DNA of 64,000 nt from JAXHUA01 sp034189695 (GTDB lineage Bacteria; Chloroflexota; Dehalococcoidia; E44-bin15): NCBI GenBank assembly GCA_034189695.1, contig JAXHUA010000141.1, forward strand, positions 8,139 to 72,138, given 5' to 3'. Shown in pieces: positions 9,142-19,000 of the stretch (position 1 is its first letter; each line of letters starts with the position of its first letter). Made by a program: the position numbers and the translations under genes. A model generated the notes under the pieces. It saw only the letters and a list, made by a program, of their open reading frames with translations, was not told the origin of the DNA and ran no database searches.

Positions 9142-12100
9142 TCACCCTTGAGACGAAGGAGATTCGAGCCTCGCGAGGACAGCTTCAAGCGTACTGCGCC
9201 ACGTGGCGCCGAGACGCTTGAGGCTGAGGCGAAGCTGTGTCGTGCCCACCTTGATACCAGCGGTCTCCGGCACGAGTCCCTTCCCGATTCTGCCGCCGTC
9301 CGCCATCCGAACGACGATGTGGCCGTCCTCAGTGCCGACTGACTCGACTCCCGCTGCGGCAGCCAGCGCCTTGATCCTGACCGCATACAGCAGGTTCCTC
9401 ACCTGGGGCGGCAACGGTCCGAACCTGTCCGCAAGCTCGCCGGCCATTTCATCCACCGCAGGAGACACACATTCCACCAGCCTCTGATAGACGGATATGC
9501 GCACGTCCAGGTCGGATATGTATGCCGCGGGGACATAGGCACGCAGCGGCAGGTCAATCGTCGGCGACAGCGATTCGGCCGGCTTCTTCACGACGCCGGT
9601 CTTCACCTCCTCCACAGCCTCCTGGAGAAGGCGGCCGTAGAGGTCGAAACCCACCGCGCCGATGTGCCCGCTCTGCTCCGCCCCCAGGATGTTGCCCGCC
9701 CCGCGTATCTCCAGATCCCTCATCGCGATGTGGAACCCGGCGCCCAGCTCGGTGGCGAGGAAGATGGTCTCCAGCCGTCTCCTGGCCTGCGGCGTGAGCC
9801 GCTTGCCTCTCTGATACAGGAAGTAGGCATACGCCCTGTTGGCGCTTCTCCCGACCCGCCCCCTCAACTGATAGAGCTGGGCCAGCCCGAGCCTGTCAGC
9901 ATCATTCACCATGAGCGTGTTCACATTCGGTATGTCCAGGCCCGATTCGATGATGGTAGTGGACAACAGAATGTCGACCTTTCCCTGCGAGAACTTGAGC
10001 ATTACTGATTCAAGCTGCTCCTCCGGCATCTGTCCATGGGCAATGGCGATCTCTGCCTCCGGCACGAGCTCGGCGACCTGAGAGGCAACACGGCCAATGC
10101 TGTGCACTCGATTGTGTACGAAGAAGACCTGCCCGCCCCGGTCCAGCTCGCGCAGAATCGCCTCCCTGATCAGGCGTTCGCTGTATTCGGCAACGTACGT
10201 CTTGATCGGCAGGCGCTCCTCCGGCGGGGTCTCCATCGTGCTCAGATCGCGCACGCCCGAAAGAGCCATGTGCAGAGTGCGGGGGATGGGGGTCGCCGTA
10301 AGGGTGAGCACATCCACCTCGGTCCGTATCTGCTTCAGATGCTCCTTGTGGGCCACCCCGAACCTCTGCTCCTCATCGACGATAACGAGCCCCAGGTTCT
10401 TGAAGCCGACGTCCTTTTGCAGCAGGCGGTGCGTGCCGATGACGATATCCGTTGTCCCCCGCTTGAGGCTCTCGATGACCTGGCGTTGCTCCGAATCGGA
10501 GCGGAAACGGCTCAGAACGTCCACGTTCACCGGGAATGCGCTGAGGCGCTCGTTGAAGGTCTGGAAGTGCTGCTGCGCCAGCACTGTGGTCGGCACCAGA
10601 ATGGCCACCTGAACGCCATCCATTACGGCTTTGAATGCCGCCCTCACCGCCAGCTCCGTCTTGCCGTAGCCGACATCGCCGCACACCAGCCTGTCCATCG
10701 GCTTTGGCCTCTCCATATCGCCCTTGATATCCAGTGTGGCCTTGACCTGGTCCGGCGTCTCCACGTGGGGGAATGCCGCCTCGAGCTCCTCCTGCCACGT
10801 GGTGTCCGGCGAGAAGGCGAAGCCCGCAAGTACCTCTCTGGCGGCGTAGAGAGAGAGCAATTCCTTCACCATCTCCCTGGCCGACTGCTTCACGCGCTGC
10901 TTCGCCCTGGCCCACTCCTGAGTGCCCAGCCGGCTGAGGGCCGGCGGCCCGGCGCCCCCTCCCACATAGCGCCTCACGCGGTCCACCTGGTCCGTTGGCA
11001 CGTAGAGTCTGTCGCCGGCGGCGTATTCCAGGACCAGGTACTCTCTTTCCGCCTCGCCGGCGGTCCTCGTTCTCACGCCGGCGAACCTGCCGATCCCGTG
11101 TTCGATGTGCACCACGTAGTCTCCCACGGTCAACCCGGACAGGAATCCCGCCTTCTGCACTGCGTGGCGCCTGACGCGGCGCCTTCTCTTCATGAACCCG
11201 AAGAGCTCGGCGTCGGTAAAGAGCGCCGTCGAGTCCAGAACCCACCCCCGGTCCAGAGACCCCTCGACAAGCGAGACCGACCCGGCGGGGGGCAGTCCCT
11301 CCAGCCCGGGCGATGGCGGGGCGATGACGTCTGTCTCCTCCAGTAGCTCAGAGAGCCTCCTCGCCTGACGGGACACGATGATGACGCGTCGCCTTCTCTT
11401 GAGCATGTCATCGATATCATCGAGGAAGGCCCGGAGCTGTCCGCCGTAGGCGGGCGCCGGTCGGAATCCAACCAAGGGCTCGTCAGGCTCTTCCTGCCAG
11501 GGAAGGAGCGAGAGACGCCGTCTCGTCTTCTCGACGAGCTGCCGAAGCTCAGGCCATTCCAGATATGGGACCGGGAAGCCGTCGGGCAGCTCGCCCCGCC
11601 GGACCTGCTCGCGCCGTATCTCCTCGGCCTGGGCACTCATCTCACCCAGAGCCTGTTCGATCTCGCCCGGCCGGTCGAGGACGACCAGGCTCTCCTCTGG
11701 CAGGTAGTGGAGCACACTGCCGCCGTCGAACAGCGGGACGTAGAACTCGGCCTCCTCCACGTGCTCGCCGTTGAGCAGCGCCTCGATGTCACGCTCAAAT
11801 CTCGACCGCGTTTCAGCGCTGCACCCTGACAGGTCAAGACGGTCGAGCACTTCTGCTGCACGCGGGCCGGCGTTGGCGAGGACGAGCTCTCTTGGCGGGA
11901 CTATCACGACCGAGTCCACCAGCATCACCGAACGCTGGCTCGCCGGGTCAAACAGGCGAATGCTCTCAACGTCGTTGCCGAGAAGCTCAATCCGTGACGG
12001 CAACTCGCTGGCCGGGGGATAGACATCGATGATGCCACCCCGCCGGCTGAAGCTCCCCGGCAGCTCAACCACGCTCTCCCACTCGTAGCCCATGCCGGTC

Positions 12101-12573
12101 CACCTGGCCAGCAACTCCTCGGGGTCGATCGCCTCGCCTGTCGAGACCCGGTGACAGACCGATTCGAAGGCCGCAGGACTGGGCGTCCTGCGGGCGGCGG
12201 CATGGGCTGAAACGACGACCAGGGGCGTGGACCCACCAGCCGCCAGAACCGAAAGCGTCCTTATCCGTTGCTGAGTGGTGTAGGGCACGGGCGAGAGACG
12301 CTCATAGGGCAGCGAGTCTGGCTCCGGGAAGAGCAGCACCGACTCCTCGTCCAGCCAGCATTCGAGCTGGTCCTGGAGATGCCTCGCCTCATGGGGATGG
12401 GGGGCTACCACCACCAGCGGCACATGCAGCGCACGATGGAGCGCCGCCAGAAGGAAGGGCCTGGCCGCTTCCGGCACCACCAGGCGGCGCTCCCGCCCCT
12501 GCCGGACCGCGTCGAGGAGGTCATGATAGGCGGTTATGTCGCTCAGTATGGAGAACAGCGGCCCCAGGTCCAC
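9142..12573 (-). CDS. mfd: Transcription-repair coupling factor
   Basis: 1143 residues, full length for Mfd. The order is UvrB-homology N-terminal region (about 1-350), the RNA polymerase interaction domain (about 480-560, VGDYVVHIEHGIGRFAGV), a RecG-like superfamily 2 translocase with Walker A GDVGYGKTEL (about 638) and Walker B DEEQRFG (about 734), and a C-terminal TRCF domain that masks UvrA binding. It pushes stalled RNA polymerase off DNA lesions and recruits UvrA for strand-specific excision repair. The GTG start has GGAGG seven bases upstream. No Walker or helicase motif is missing. Confidence 0.97.
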   Translation of the reverse strand: MDLGPLFSILSDITAYHDLLDAVRQGRERRLVVPEAARPFLLAALHRALHVPLVVVAPHPHEARHLQDQLECWLDEESVLLFPEPDSLPYERLSPVPYTTQQRIRTLSVLAAGGSTPLVVVSAHAAARRTPSPAAFESVCHRVSTGEAIDPEELLARWTGMGYEWESVVELPGSFSRRGGIIDVYPPASELPSRIELLGNDVESIRLFDPASQRSVMLVDSVVIVPPRELVLANAGPRAAEVLDRLDLSGCSAETRSRFERDIEALLNGEHVEEAEFYVPLFDGGSVLHYLPEESLVVLDRPGEIEQALGEMSAQAEEIRREQVRRGELPDGFPVPYLEWPELRQLVEKTRRRLSLLPWQEEPDEPLVGFRPAPAYGGQLRAFLDDIDDMLKRRRRVIIVSRQARRLSELLEETDVIAPPSPGLEGLPPAGSVSLVEGSLDRGWVLDSTALFTDAELFGFMKRRRRVRRHAVQKAGFLSGLTVGDYVVHIEHGIGRFAGVRTRTAGEAEREYLVLEYAAGDRLYVPTDQVDRVRRYVGGGAGPPALSRLGTQEWARAKQRVKQSAREMVKELLSLYAAREVLAGFAFSPDTTWQEELEAAFPHVETPDQVKATLDIKGDMERPKPMDRLVCGDVGYGKTELAVRAAFKAVMDGVQVAILVPTTVLAQQHFQTFNERLSAFPVNVDVLSRFRSDSEQRQVIESLKRGTTDIVIGTHRLLQKDVGFKNLGLVIVDEEQRFGVAHKEHLKQIRTEVDVLTLTATPIPRTLHMALSGVRDLSTMETPPEERLPIKTYVAEYSERLIREAILRELDRGGQVFFVHNRVHSIGRVASQVAELVPEAEIAIAHGQMPEEQLESVMLKFSQGKVDILLSTTIIESGLDIPNVNTLMVNDADRLGLAQLYQLRGRVGRSANRAYAYFLYQRGKRLTPQARRRLETIFLATELGAGFHIAMRDLEIRGAGNILGAEQSGHIGAVGFDLYGRLLQEAVEEVKTGVVKKPAESLSPTIDLPLRAYVPAAYISDLDVRISVYQRLVECVSPAVDEMAGELADRFGPLPPQVRNLLYAVRIKALAAAAGVESVGTEDGHIVVRMADGGRIGKGLVPETAGIKVGTTQLRLSLKRLGATWRSTLEAVLARLESPSSQG

Positions 12574-12767
12574 ACAAACACCTCCAGGGCTAGCCGCTCC
12601 AGACTAGCCCCGCCCCGATTCTAGCACTGGGCCCCCCTCCAGGCAATTCGAACGGCCCCCCAACGACCCACACACCTTCACCTTCCCTTCACCCTCACCC
12701 CTTCGCCGCGCGAGACCCGCAAGGGAGTGGGTGATAGAGGCGTCCCCTGCCCCGGGCGCGCGTTTGC

Positions 12768-12796
12768 TTGTTGCGCCCATGCCTAGCTGCTATAAT
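12768..12796 (+). promoter_or_regulatory. Promoter of proBA
   Basis: TTGTTG (12768-12773), a 17-base spacer and a perfect TATAAT (12791-12796). RNA would start near 12803, only about 12 bases before the proB ATG, leaving just enough room for the ribosome site. The same TTGTTG-17-TATAAT arrangement precedes rpsF. Confidence 0.75.
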
Positions 12797-12814
12797 CTCG
12801 GCGAAGGGGAGGCC

Positions 12815-13924
12815 ATGGGCTACCGCCGCATAATCGCCAAGTTCGGAACCAACCTGCTCACCGCCGGCACCGACCGTCTCGACCTTGAGGTCATGGCCTC
12901 GCTGGTGGGCCAGGTGGCGCGCCTGCACCAGCGTGGGCTGGAGGTCATGATTGTCACCTCGGGCGCCGTCGCCGCGGGGCGGCAGAAGCTGGGCATGCCC
13001 AGGGTTGGCAAGGACGTGCCCACACGCCAGGTCATGGCCGCCGTAGGGCAGAACGCCCTAATACAGTCCTACGAGCAGCTTTTCGCCTGGCACGGCATCC
13101 ACGTCGCCCAGACGCTCCTAACCAAGCACGACCTCGCCGACCGCCTGGGCTATCTCAACGCGCGAAACACCCTGCTCGCCCTTCTCGAGCTCCGCGTCGT
13201 GCCCATCGTCAACGAGAACGATGTCGTCTGGGTCGACGAGCTTGAAGGAGCACACTTCGGGGACAACGACAACCTTTCGGCTATGGTAGCCAACCTGGTG
13301 GACGCCGACCTGCTGGTGCTGCTCGGCGATGTGGCCGGCCTTTTCACCGCCGACCCGGGCAAAGACGCCGCTGCCAAGCTCATCAGCCGTGTCGACAAGA
13401 TCGTGGCGGGGATTGAGCGCATCGCCGGCGGGACTCGTGGCAAGGGGATCGGCGGCATGGTGACCAAGGTCCAGGCCGCCAAGCTGGCCACGGCCTCGGG
13501 CACCACAGTGGTTATCGCCGAAGGCCGCGACCCGGACGTGCTCCTGCGATTGGTGGACGGCGAAGCGCTGGGCACGCTCTTCGCGCCAGCTACGAGCAGA
13601 ATGGAGAGCAAGAAGCGCTTCCTGCGGGCCGGGCTGGCGGCCAAGGGCAAGCTGGTAGTCGATGACGGAGCGGTCACCGCGCTGGTCGAGCAGAACAAGA
13701 GCCTTCTCCCGGCAGGCGTCAAGGAGGTGGAGGGTTCTTTCAAGCGCGGCGACGCGGTGAACATCGTCACCGCCGAAGGGAAGAACATCGCTCGTGGCAT
13801 ATCCAACTACTCCTCGTCCGATGTCGCCAGGATCAGAGGGGCCCGCTCGGACAAGATCGAGCAGCTCCTCGGGTACGGATACGGCGAGGAGGTAGTGCAC
13901 CGCAACAACCTGGTTGTGTTGTAG
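12815..13924 (+). CDS. proB: Glutamate 5-kinase
   Basis: 369 residues, the normal length. An amino-acid kinase domain (about 1-260) opens MGYRRIIAKFGTNLL, with IVTSGAVAAGRQKLG and NENDVVWVDE... FGDNDNLSAMVA for substrate and ATP binding. A PUA domain follows (about 275-365). It phosphorylates glutamate in the first step of proline synthesis. A longer ORF starts at 12731 but would run through the promoter; the ATG at 12815 has AAGGGGAGG just upstream. It is followed 13 bases later by proA. Confidence 0.96.
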   Translation: MGYRRIIAKFGTNLLTAGTDRLDLEVMASLVGQVARLHQRGLEVMIVTSGAVAAGRQKLGMPRVGKDVPTRQVMAAVGQNALIQSYEQLFAWHGIHVAQTLLTKHDLADRLGYLNARNTLLALLELRVVPIVNENDVVWVDELEGAHFGDNDNLSAMVANLVDADLLVLLGDVAGLFTADPGKDAAAKLISRVDKIVAGIERIAGGTRGKGIGGMVTKVQAAKLATASGTTVVIAEGRDPDVLLRLVDGEALGTLFAPATSRMESKKRFLRAGLAAKGKLVVDDGAVTALVEQNKSLLPAGVKEVEGSFKRGDAVNIVTAEGKNIARGISNYSSSDVARIRGARSDKIEQLLGYGYGEEVVHRNNLVVL

Positions 13925-13937
13925 CAGGAGGGACGAC

Positions 13938-15203
13938 ATGACAGCAACCGCAGAGGAGCTTGAGGGCAAGGCGAAGGCAGCCAAGGCCGCGTCGCGCAAG
14001 CTGGCGCACATGGCCTCGGACGTCAAGAACCGGGCGTTGCTCAAGATGGCCGACGCCCTGGTGTCGCGGGAGAAGGAGATACTCGACGCCAATCGCCTCG
14101 ACTGCGAGGCGGCGAGGGCGGCGGGCATGGACGCCGCCATGCTGGACCGGCTGCTCCTCGATGCCGGCCGCCTCGCGGCCATCGCGTCGGACGTGCGCAC
14201 CGTGGCCGCTTTGCCTGACCCGATAGGGGAGGCGTTCGATACCAGGACGCTGCCAAACGGGATGCGCATCGAGAGGAGACGGGTACCTCTGGGCGTCATC
14301 GGCGTCATCTACGAGAGCCGGCCCAACGTCACCGTGGACATATCCTCGCTATGCCTCAAGTCGGGCAACGCGGTCATCCTCCGGGGCGGCAAAGAGGCGC
14401 TCCACTCCAACAGCGCCCTCGCCCGCGTGATACGCGAGTCCATCCAGGAGGCAGGTATCCCTCAGGACGCGGTGCAGTTCATCGAGTCGACCGAGCGAGA
14501 GCTGGTGAGCCAGATGCTCAAGATGAACCACGTCATCGACCTGATAATCCCGCGCGGTGGCGAGGGGCTCGTCAGCTTCGTGACTCAGAACGCCACCATG
14601 GCGGTGCTGGCCAGCGGCGTGGGAATCTGCCACACGTATGTGGATGAGTCCGCCGACCTGCGAAAAGCCGTTCCCATCGCCTTCAACGCCAAGGTCCAGC
14701 GGCCCACCGTGTGTAATGCGCTGGACTGCCTGCTGGTGCACAGCGCGGTGGCCGGTGACTACCTGCCAATGATCGCCACGGAGTGGCAGAAGGCAGGCGT
14801 CGAGATGCACTGCGATGAGCGATCGCGGAAGGTGCTGTCCTCCTACAACCCGGTCGCCGCGACCGACGCCGACTGGGGCAAGGAGTTCCTGGCGCTCATT
14901 GCAGCGGTGAAGGTAGTCGATTCCCTCGACGAGGCGCTGGAGCACATCGAGCGCTACAGCTCAGGGCATTCCGAGGCCATAATCACCGAGGACTACACTG
15001 CGGCGATGCGCTTTCTGGAGGAGGTCGACGCTTCGTGCGTGTACGTCAATGCCAGCACGCGCTTCACCGATGGGGGGCAGTTCGGGCTGGGAGCCGAGGT
15101 GGGCATAAGCACCAACAAGTTTCACGCACGCGGCCCGATGGGGTTGAAGGAGCTGACGACCTACAAGTGGGTCATCATGGGGAGCGGCCAGGTCAGACCC
15201 TAG
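13938..15203 (+). CDS. proA: Gamma-glutamyl phosphate reductase
   Basis: 421 residues of the aldehyde dehydrogenase superfamily. It reduces glutamyl-5-phosphate to glutamate semialdehyde with NADPH, the second proline step after ProB. Visible family blocks are GVIGVIYESRPNVTVD (about 117-132), LRGGKEALHSN, IPRGGEGLV and the catalytic-cysteine region KVQRPTVCNALDCLLV, then FGLGAEVGISTNKFHARGPMG near the end. The ATG at 13938 has CAGGAGGGA upstream and avoids the overlap with proB that a longer ORF would need. The stop overlaps the convergent transketolase subunit gene. Confidence 0.96.
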   Translation: MTATAEELEGKAKAAKAASRKLAHMASDVKNRALLKMADALVSREKEILDANRLDCEAARAAGMDAAMLDRLLLDAGRLAAIASDVRTVAALPDPIGEAFDTRTLPNGMRIERRRVPLGVIGVIYESRPNVTVDISSLCLKSGNAVILRGGKEALHSNSALARVIRESIQEAGIPQDAVQFIESTERELVSQMLKMNHVIDLIIPRGGEGLVSFVTQNATMAVLASGVGICHTYVDESADLRKAVPIAFNAKVQRPTVCNALDCLLVHSAVAGDYLPMIATEWQKAGVEMHCDERSRKVLSSYNPVAATDADWGKEFLALIAAVKVVDSLDEALEHIERYSSGHSEAIITEDYTAAMRFLEEVDASCVYVNASTRFTDGGQFGLGAEVGISTNKFHARGPMGLKELTTYKWVIMGSGQVRP

Positions 15204-16144
15204 CGCTTCCTCGCCACGAGGGCGCGTACCTCTTTCTGGATCCCCTCCGCCGTGAGGCCATGCTGCTGCAGCAGCTCCTCCGACTTCGCCGACGGCGAGT
15301 ATGAGTTCTGCACCGTGACGAATGACATGGGCACCGGATGGTGCATGGCTACCACCTGGGCCACGGCACTTCCCAGCCCACCACGGAGAAGGTGCTCCTC
15401 AGCGCACAGTATGGCCCCCGTTTCCCTGGCTGCCCTGACGATCGACTCCTCGTCGAGCGGCTTGACCGTCGACACGTTGAGGACGCGCAGGTCGATGCCC
15501 TCCTTCGCCAGGGCGTCAGCGGCGACGAGCGCCCGGTGCACCATGATGCCGCAGGCTGCAACCGTGGCGTCCCATCCACCTCTCATGGCCACTGCTTTTC
15601 CCAGCACGAAGCGGTAGTGACTATCGCAGACGACGGGCGTTTTCGGCCGTGACAGCCTGATGTAGAAGGGCCCGGCTGTGGCGGCGGCGGTGCTCACCAC
15701 CTGGACCGTCTCGGCGGCATCCGCCGGGACGACAACGGCGAGGCTGGGAAAGGACGTGTACAGCGCCAGGTCCTCGATGCAGTGATGGGAGAAACCATCT
15801 TCCCCCACGGTTATGCCGCCGTGAGTGGCGACTATCTTGACATTCGACCGGGGCTGCGCGATGCACATGCGCACCTGGTCATAGCAGCGGGCCGAAGCGA
15901 AGACGGCGAAGGTGCTGGCGAAGACCGTCTTCCCCGACGCGGCAAGGCCGGCGGCGATTCCCATCATGTTCTGCTCGGCTATGCCGCAGTCGAAGAACCG
16001 TTCGGGGAACTGTTTGGCGAAGAGGTGGGTAAAGGTGGACCGGGAGAGGTCGGCATCCAGCACGACGATATTCTCGTTCTCCCGACCCAGCTCGACGAGG
16101 GTCTTGCCATAGGCCTCCCTCGTGGACATGCCGGCGGCCATCAC
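15200..16144 (-). CDS. Transketolase C-terminal subunit
   Basis: 314 residues: the pyrimidine-binding domain (about 8-170, IVVLDADLSRST, DCGIAEQNMMGIAAGLA with the conserved Glu) and the transketolase C-terminal domain (about 190-310). With the preceding gene it reconstitutes transketolase, which moves two-carbon units in the pentose phosphate pathway using thiamine diphosphate. Split transketolases of this kind are common in archaea and many anaerobes. Its start overlaps the stop of the N-terminal subunit gene by four bases, indicating coupling. Substrate specificity (transketolase versus a DXS-like or other two-carbon transfer) cannot be proved from sequence. Confidence 0.92.
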   Translation of the reverse strand: MMAAGMSTREAYGKTLVELGRENENIVVLDADLSRSTFTHLFAKQFPERFFDCGIAEQNMMGIAAGLAASGKTVFASTFAVFASARCYDQVRMCIAQPRSNVKIVATHGGITVGEDGFSHHCIEDLALYTSFPSLAVVVPADAAETVQVVSTAAATAGPFYIRLSRPKTPVVCDSHYRFVLGKAVAMRGGWDATVAACGIMVHRALVAADALAKEGIDLRVLNVSTVKPLDEESIVRAARETGAILCAEEHLLRGGLGSAVAQVVAMHHPVPMSFVTVQNSYSPSAKSEELLQQHGLTAEGIQKEVRALVARKR

Positions 16145-17055
16145 GCCAGCTCCTTGAGGGCACGTTCGGCCTCCTCAGCGGTGGGCGCCTTGCCGTGAAA
16201 GTCCAGGTTGTTCTCCATGAAGCTGACCCCTTTGCCCTTCACGGTACGGGCGACTATGGCCGTCGGCTTCGTCTTCACCGTCCGCGCCTCCTCAAGGGCG
16301 GCCAATACTTGCTTCAGGTCGTGGCCGTCCACCTCCAGCACGTGCCACCCGAAGGAACTCCATTTCTCGGCCAGGGGCTCGGTACTCATAATCTCGTGGG
16401 TCCAGCCATCGATCTGCTGGCCGTTGCGGTCGACAATGGCGACCAGGTTGTCGACCTTGAAGTGGGCCGCGGCCATCGCCGCCTCCCACACCTGGCCCTC
16501 CTCACACTCCCCGTCGCCGAGGACGACGTACACGCGGTAGTCCCGCCGGTCAAGGCGGGCGGCCAGAGCGATGCCAACGGCGAAGGAGAGCCCCTGCCCC
16601 AGCGAGCCAGAGGACATCTCGACTCCCGGGGTAACGCACATGTTCGTGTGGCCATGGAGGCGACTGTTCAGCGACCTGAGGGTCAGCAGTTCCTCCGTGG
16701 GGAAGTAGCCGGCCTCGGCGAGGGCGGCATACAGCAGCGGTGCGGCATGTCCCTTGCTGAGGACGAAGCGGTCCCGGTCAGGCCACCGTGGATTCGACGG
16801 GTCGTAGCGAAGGTGGTTGAAGTAGAGCGCAGTGACAATCTCCACTGAGGACAGTGAGCCACCCGGGTGGCCGCTGCCCGCCTTGGCCGTCATGCGGATG
16901 ATGTGGCGGCGCAGTCTCTTGGCCATGTCCGTCATCTGTTCAACCGACAGGGCCGGCCCCACCCTCTCAGAATGATTAGCCCCGGCTGCGACACGCGAAG
17001 CCGAGGCTGAAATGCGTCCTGTTTCCTTATTCAATCTCTCCTTTGACACAGGCAA
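16141..17055 (-). CDS. Transketolase N-terminal subunit
   Basis: 304 residues with the thiamine diphosphate-binding domain: AKAGSGHPGGSLSSVEIV (about 57-74), KGHAAPLLYAALAEAGY, SLGQGLSFAVGIALAARL and the GDGECEEGQVWEAAMAAAHFKVDNLVAIVDRN block (motif GDG ... N, about 180-213) that holds Mg and the diphosphate. It pairs with the downstream C-terminal subunit. The first 35 residues are not conserved in the family. The TTG at 17055 has AAGGGGTGG upstream; a GTG two codons later is an alternative. Confidence 0.92.
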   Translation of the reverse strand: MPVSKERLNKETGRISASASRVAAGANHSERVGPALSVEQMTDMAKRLRRHIIRMTAKAGSGHPGGSLSSVEIVTALYFNHLRYDPSNPRWPDRDRFVLSKGHAAPLLYAALAEAGYFPTEELLTLRSLNSRLHGHTNMCVTPGVEMSSGSLGQGLSFAVGIALAARLDRRDYRVYVVLGDGECEEGQVWEAAMAAAHFKVDNLVAIVDRNGQQIDGWTHEIMSTEPLAEKWSSFGWHVLEVDGHDLKQVLAALEEARTVKTKPTAIVARTVKGKGVSFMENNLDFHGKAPTAEEAERALKELA

Positions 17056-17081
17056 TTCGCCACCCCTTGTGCTCAGGTCTT

Positions 17082-17110
17082 ATTATACGGGAAGCCCCCT
17101 CCACTGTCCA
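17082..17110 (-). promoter_or_regulatory. Promoter of the split transketolase operon
   Basis: Minus strand TGGACA (17110-17105), a 17-base spacer and TATAAT (17087-17082), about 27 bases before the N-terminal subunit start. Confidence 0.65.
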
Positions 17111-17465
17111 GAATGGCCCTCGCGTGACATGGTCGTCGATGCTCAGGCAGGAGCCGGTTGACAGCGACGCTCTGGTCCGCCCGTCACCCGAAGCCAAGGC
17201 CAAAAGGTCAGTCCGCTATGCGGTAACGTGTCCCGGTGAGAGGAATGCCGCGTTGCGCCCACGAGTGAAGGGATGGTTGCCCCCGAAGGTACTACATTCC
17301 TAATATCATAGCCAAAGGGCTCGTGTCAAGAGCCCGACAGTCTACCGGCAAATCTACCGGCCGATGGCCGCCCCCGTCGCCCCATCCCCGCACACGCCCG
17401 GCATCGCCAACGCGGCCACGGAATGCTGCTTGACCAAGGGCGTCATAGCCCCTAAAATCCGGCTT
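17111..17465 (+). other. Intergenic stretch without a supported gene
   Basis: About 350 bases between the transketolase promoter and the amidohydrolase. The open frame that runs through the second half (from 17364) encodes an unconserved N-terminal extension and is not believed. I see no hairpin or repeat that I can name. Confidence 0.5.
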
Positions 17466-18305
17466 GTGATTGTCGATTTCCATACGCACATCGTGCCACC
17501 GTGGATCAAGGAGCGCCGACAGGACTATCTCGGTCGTGACGCGCTGTTCGACCACCTGTACGCCAATCCCAAGGCGAAGCTGGCGACTGCCGAGGACCTG
17601 GTGACCAGCATGGACGAGGAGAGCATAGACGTCTCGGTGGCCCTGAACCTGGGCTGGATCAGCCACGAGCTGTGCGTGGAGACCAACGACTACATTATGG
17701 AGGCGATTGCCCGCCATCCCAGGCGCCTGGTGGGGTTCGGCGCGGTCCAGCCGACCGCCGGCGACGCCGCTGTCGCCGAGGTGGAGCGCTGCGCCAGCGG
17801 AGGCCTGAAGGGCATCGGCGAGCTTCGCCCCGATGTCCAGGGGTTTGACCCCGGAGATGAAGCGCTCATGGCTCCGCTCGTCGAGATGGCCGCTCGCCAC
17901 GACATGATCCTGCTCACCCACGCGTCAGAGCCCGTGGGCCATCAGTATGCCGGCAAGGGGGAGGTCACGCCGGACGTGCTGTACAGGTTCATCACCCGCT
18001 TTCCGCAGCTTCCTTTCGTGTGCGCGCACTGGGGTGGGGGCCTGCCCTTCTACGCCCTCATGCCGGAGGTGGCAGCCGCTCTGAAGAATGTCTACTTCGA
18101 CACGGCCGCCACTCCCTTCCTTTACAGACCGGACATTTTCCGATACGTTGCCGACATCGCCGGCGTGGACAAGGTCCTCTTTGGCACCGACTACCCACTG
18201 ATGCGCCAGAGCCGGGTCATGGACCAGGTGCGTTCAGTCGGCATGGGAGAGAAGGCTGAAGGCCTGATTCTCGGGGGCAACGCCAGGCGGCTTCTGGGGG
18301 TGTGA
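17466..18305 (+). CDS. Amidohydrolase (ACMSD-like TIM barrel)
   Basis: 279 residues. The metal-binding motif of the amidohydrolase superfamily opens the protein (MIVDFHTHIVPP). Further conserved blocks are ILLTHASEPVGHQ, FVCAHWGGG and KVLFGTDYPL with the last catalytic Asp. This is the PF04909 family of decarboxylases and hydrolases (ACMSD type); the substrate is unknown. The GTG at 17466 was chosen because family members begin at VDFHTH; the longer frame from 17364 adds 34 unconserved residues. The stop overlaps the start of thpR, so the two are probably cotranscribed. Confidence 0.85.
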   Translation: MIVDFHTHIVPPWIKERRQDYLGRDALFDHLYANPKAKLATAEDLVTSMDEESIDVSVALNLGWISHELCVETNDYIMEAIARHPRRLVGFGAVQPTAGDAAVAEVERCASGGLKGIGELRPDVQGFDPGDEALMAPLVEMAARHDMILLTHASEPVGHQYAGKGEVTPDVLYRFITRFPQLPFVCAHWGGGLPFYALMPEVAAALKNVYFDTAATPFLYRPDIFRYVADIAGVDKVLFGTDYPLMRQSRVMDQVRSVGMGEKAEGLILGGNARRLLGV

Positions 18306-18889
18306 TGGAACGGATCCGCGCCTTCATCGCCATCGAGATGCCGGAGACGGTAAGAGCCGCTCTTTCGGCTCTCGAGACCTCATTGCAGCCCGAGCAGCAC
18401 ACCTACGTCAAGTGGGTGGCCCCTTCGAGCATACACCTCACGCTCAAGTTCCTGGGCAACATCCCCCAGCGGCAGGTGCCGGAGATAGTCGAAGCAGTGA
18501 CGCATGCGTCAACAGGCATTCCCCCGTTCCAGCTCCATCTTGGTGAGCTGGGAGCCTTCCCCAACCTGGGGCGGCCGCGCGTCATATGGGTGGGCCTGAC
18601 CGGTGAGGTGGACGCCGTTATGAGGCTCCAGAGGAGCATCGACCAGGCCCTCGTCCCTCTCGGATTCGACATGGAGGCCCGGCCCTTCACCGCCCACCTT
18701 ACCCTGGGGCGCCTGCGGGAGCGGGCGACGCATGAGGAGCGGAGGCGGATCGGGGGCCTTGTCACGGCGACCCAGTTCGAGGCGGCGACTCCCATGAGCG
18801 TGAGGGAGGTGAGCCTGATGAGGAGCCGCCTGACCCCGGCGGGTGCCATCTACAGCCGCCTCGCCAGCGTTGAGCTGAAGGACGCGTAG
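18305..18889 (+). CDS. thpR: RNA 2',3'-cyclic phosphodiesterase (2'-5' RNA ligase family)
   Basis: 194 residues with the two HxT motifs of the 2H phosphoesterases: HLTLKF (His about 44) and HLTLGR (His about 131), roughly 87 residues apart as expected. MERIRAFIAIEMPE is a standard ThpR opening. These enzymes hydrolyse RNA 2',3'-cyclic phosphates and may ligate 2'-5' in vitro; the cellular role is uncertain. The ATG at 18305 overlaps the amidohydrolase stop (TGATG); a GTG one codon earlier is possible. Confidence 0.92.
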   Translation: MERIRAFIAIEMPETVRAALSALETSLQPEQHTYVKWVAPSSIHLTLKFLGNIPQRQVPEIVEAVTHASTGIPPFQLHLGELGAFPNLGRPRVIWVGLTGEVDAVMRLQRSIDQALVPLGFDMEARPFTAHLTLGRLRERATHEERRRIGGLVTATQFEAATPMSVREVSLMRSRLTPAGAIYSRLASVELKDA

Positions 18890-18939
18890 GGCGGCACGCG
18901 CATACGACACCTGGCACGAGAAACCTCGGCACGGACGGG

Positions 18940-18969
18940 TTGTAAACGCCCACTGCTTTGGTGTATACT
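18940..18969 (+). promoter_or_regulatory. Promoter of the small zinc-ribbon gene
   Basis: TTGTAA (18940-18945), an 18-base spacer and TATACT (18964-18969). RNA would start near 18976, about 25 bases before the TTG start codon at 19001. Confidence 0.6.
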
Positions 18970-19000
18970 TAATTTTTGATTCCAGGCTGGGAGGTGGTTC

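Noticed and set aside
9522..11346. Long plus-strand frames inside mfd and similar antisense frames in ileS, trpB and the terminase
   Set aside because: High-GC codon bias opens antisense frames; none has family resemblance, and the sense genes are unambiguous.
12731..12814. Upstream GTG start for proB
   Set aside because: It lies before the TATAAT promoter and adds residues not found in the family.
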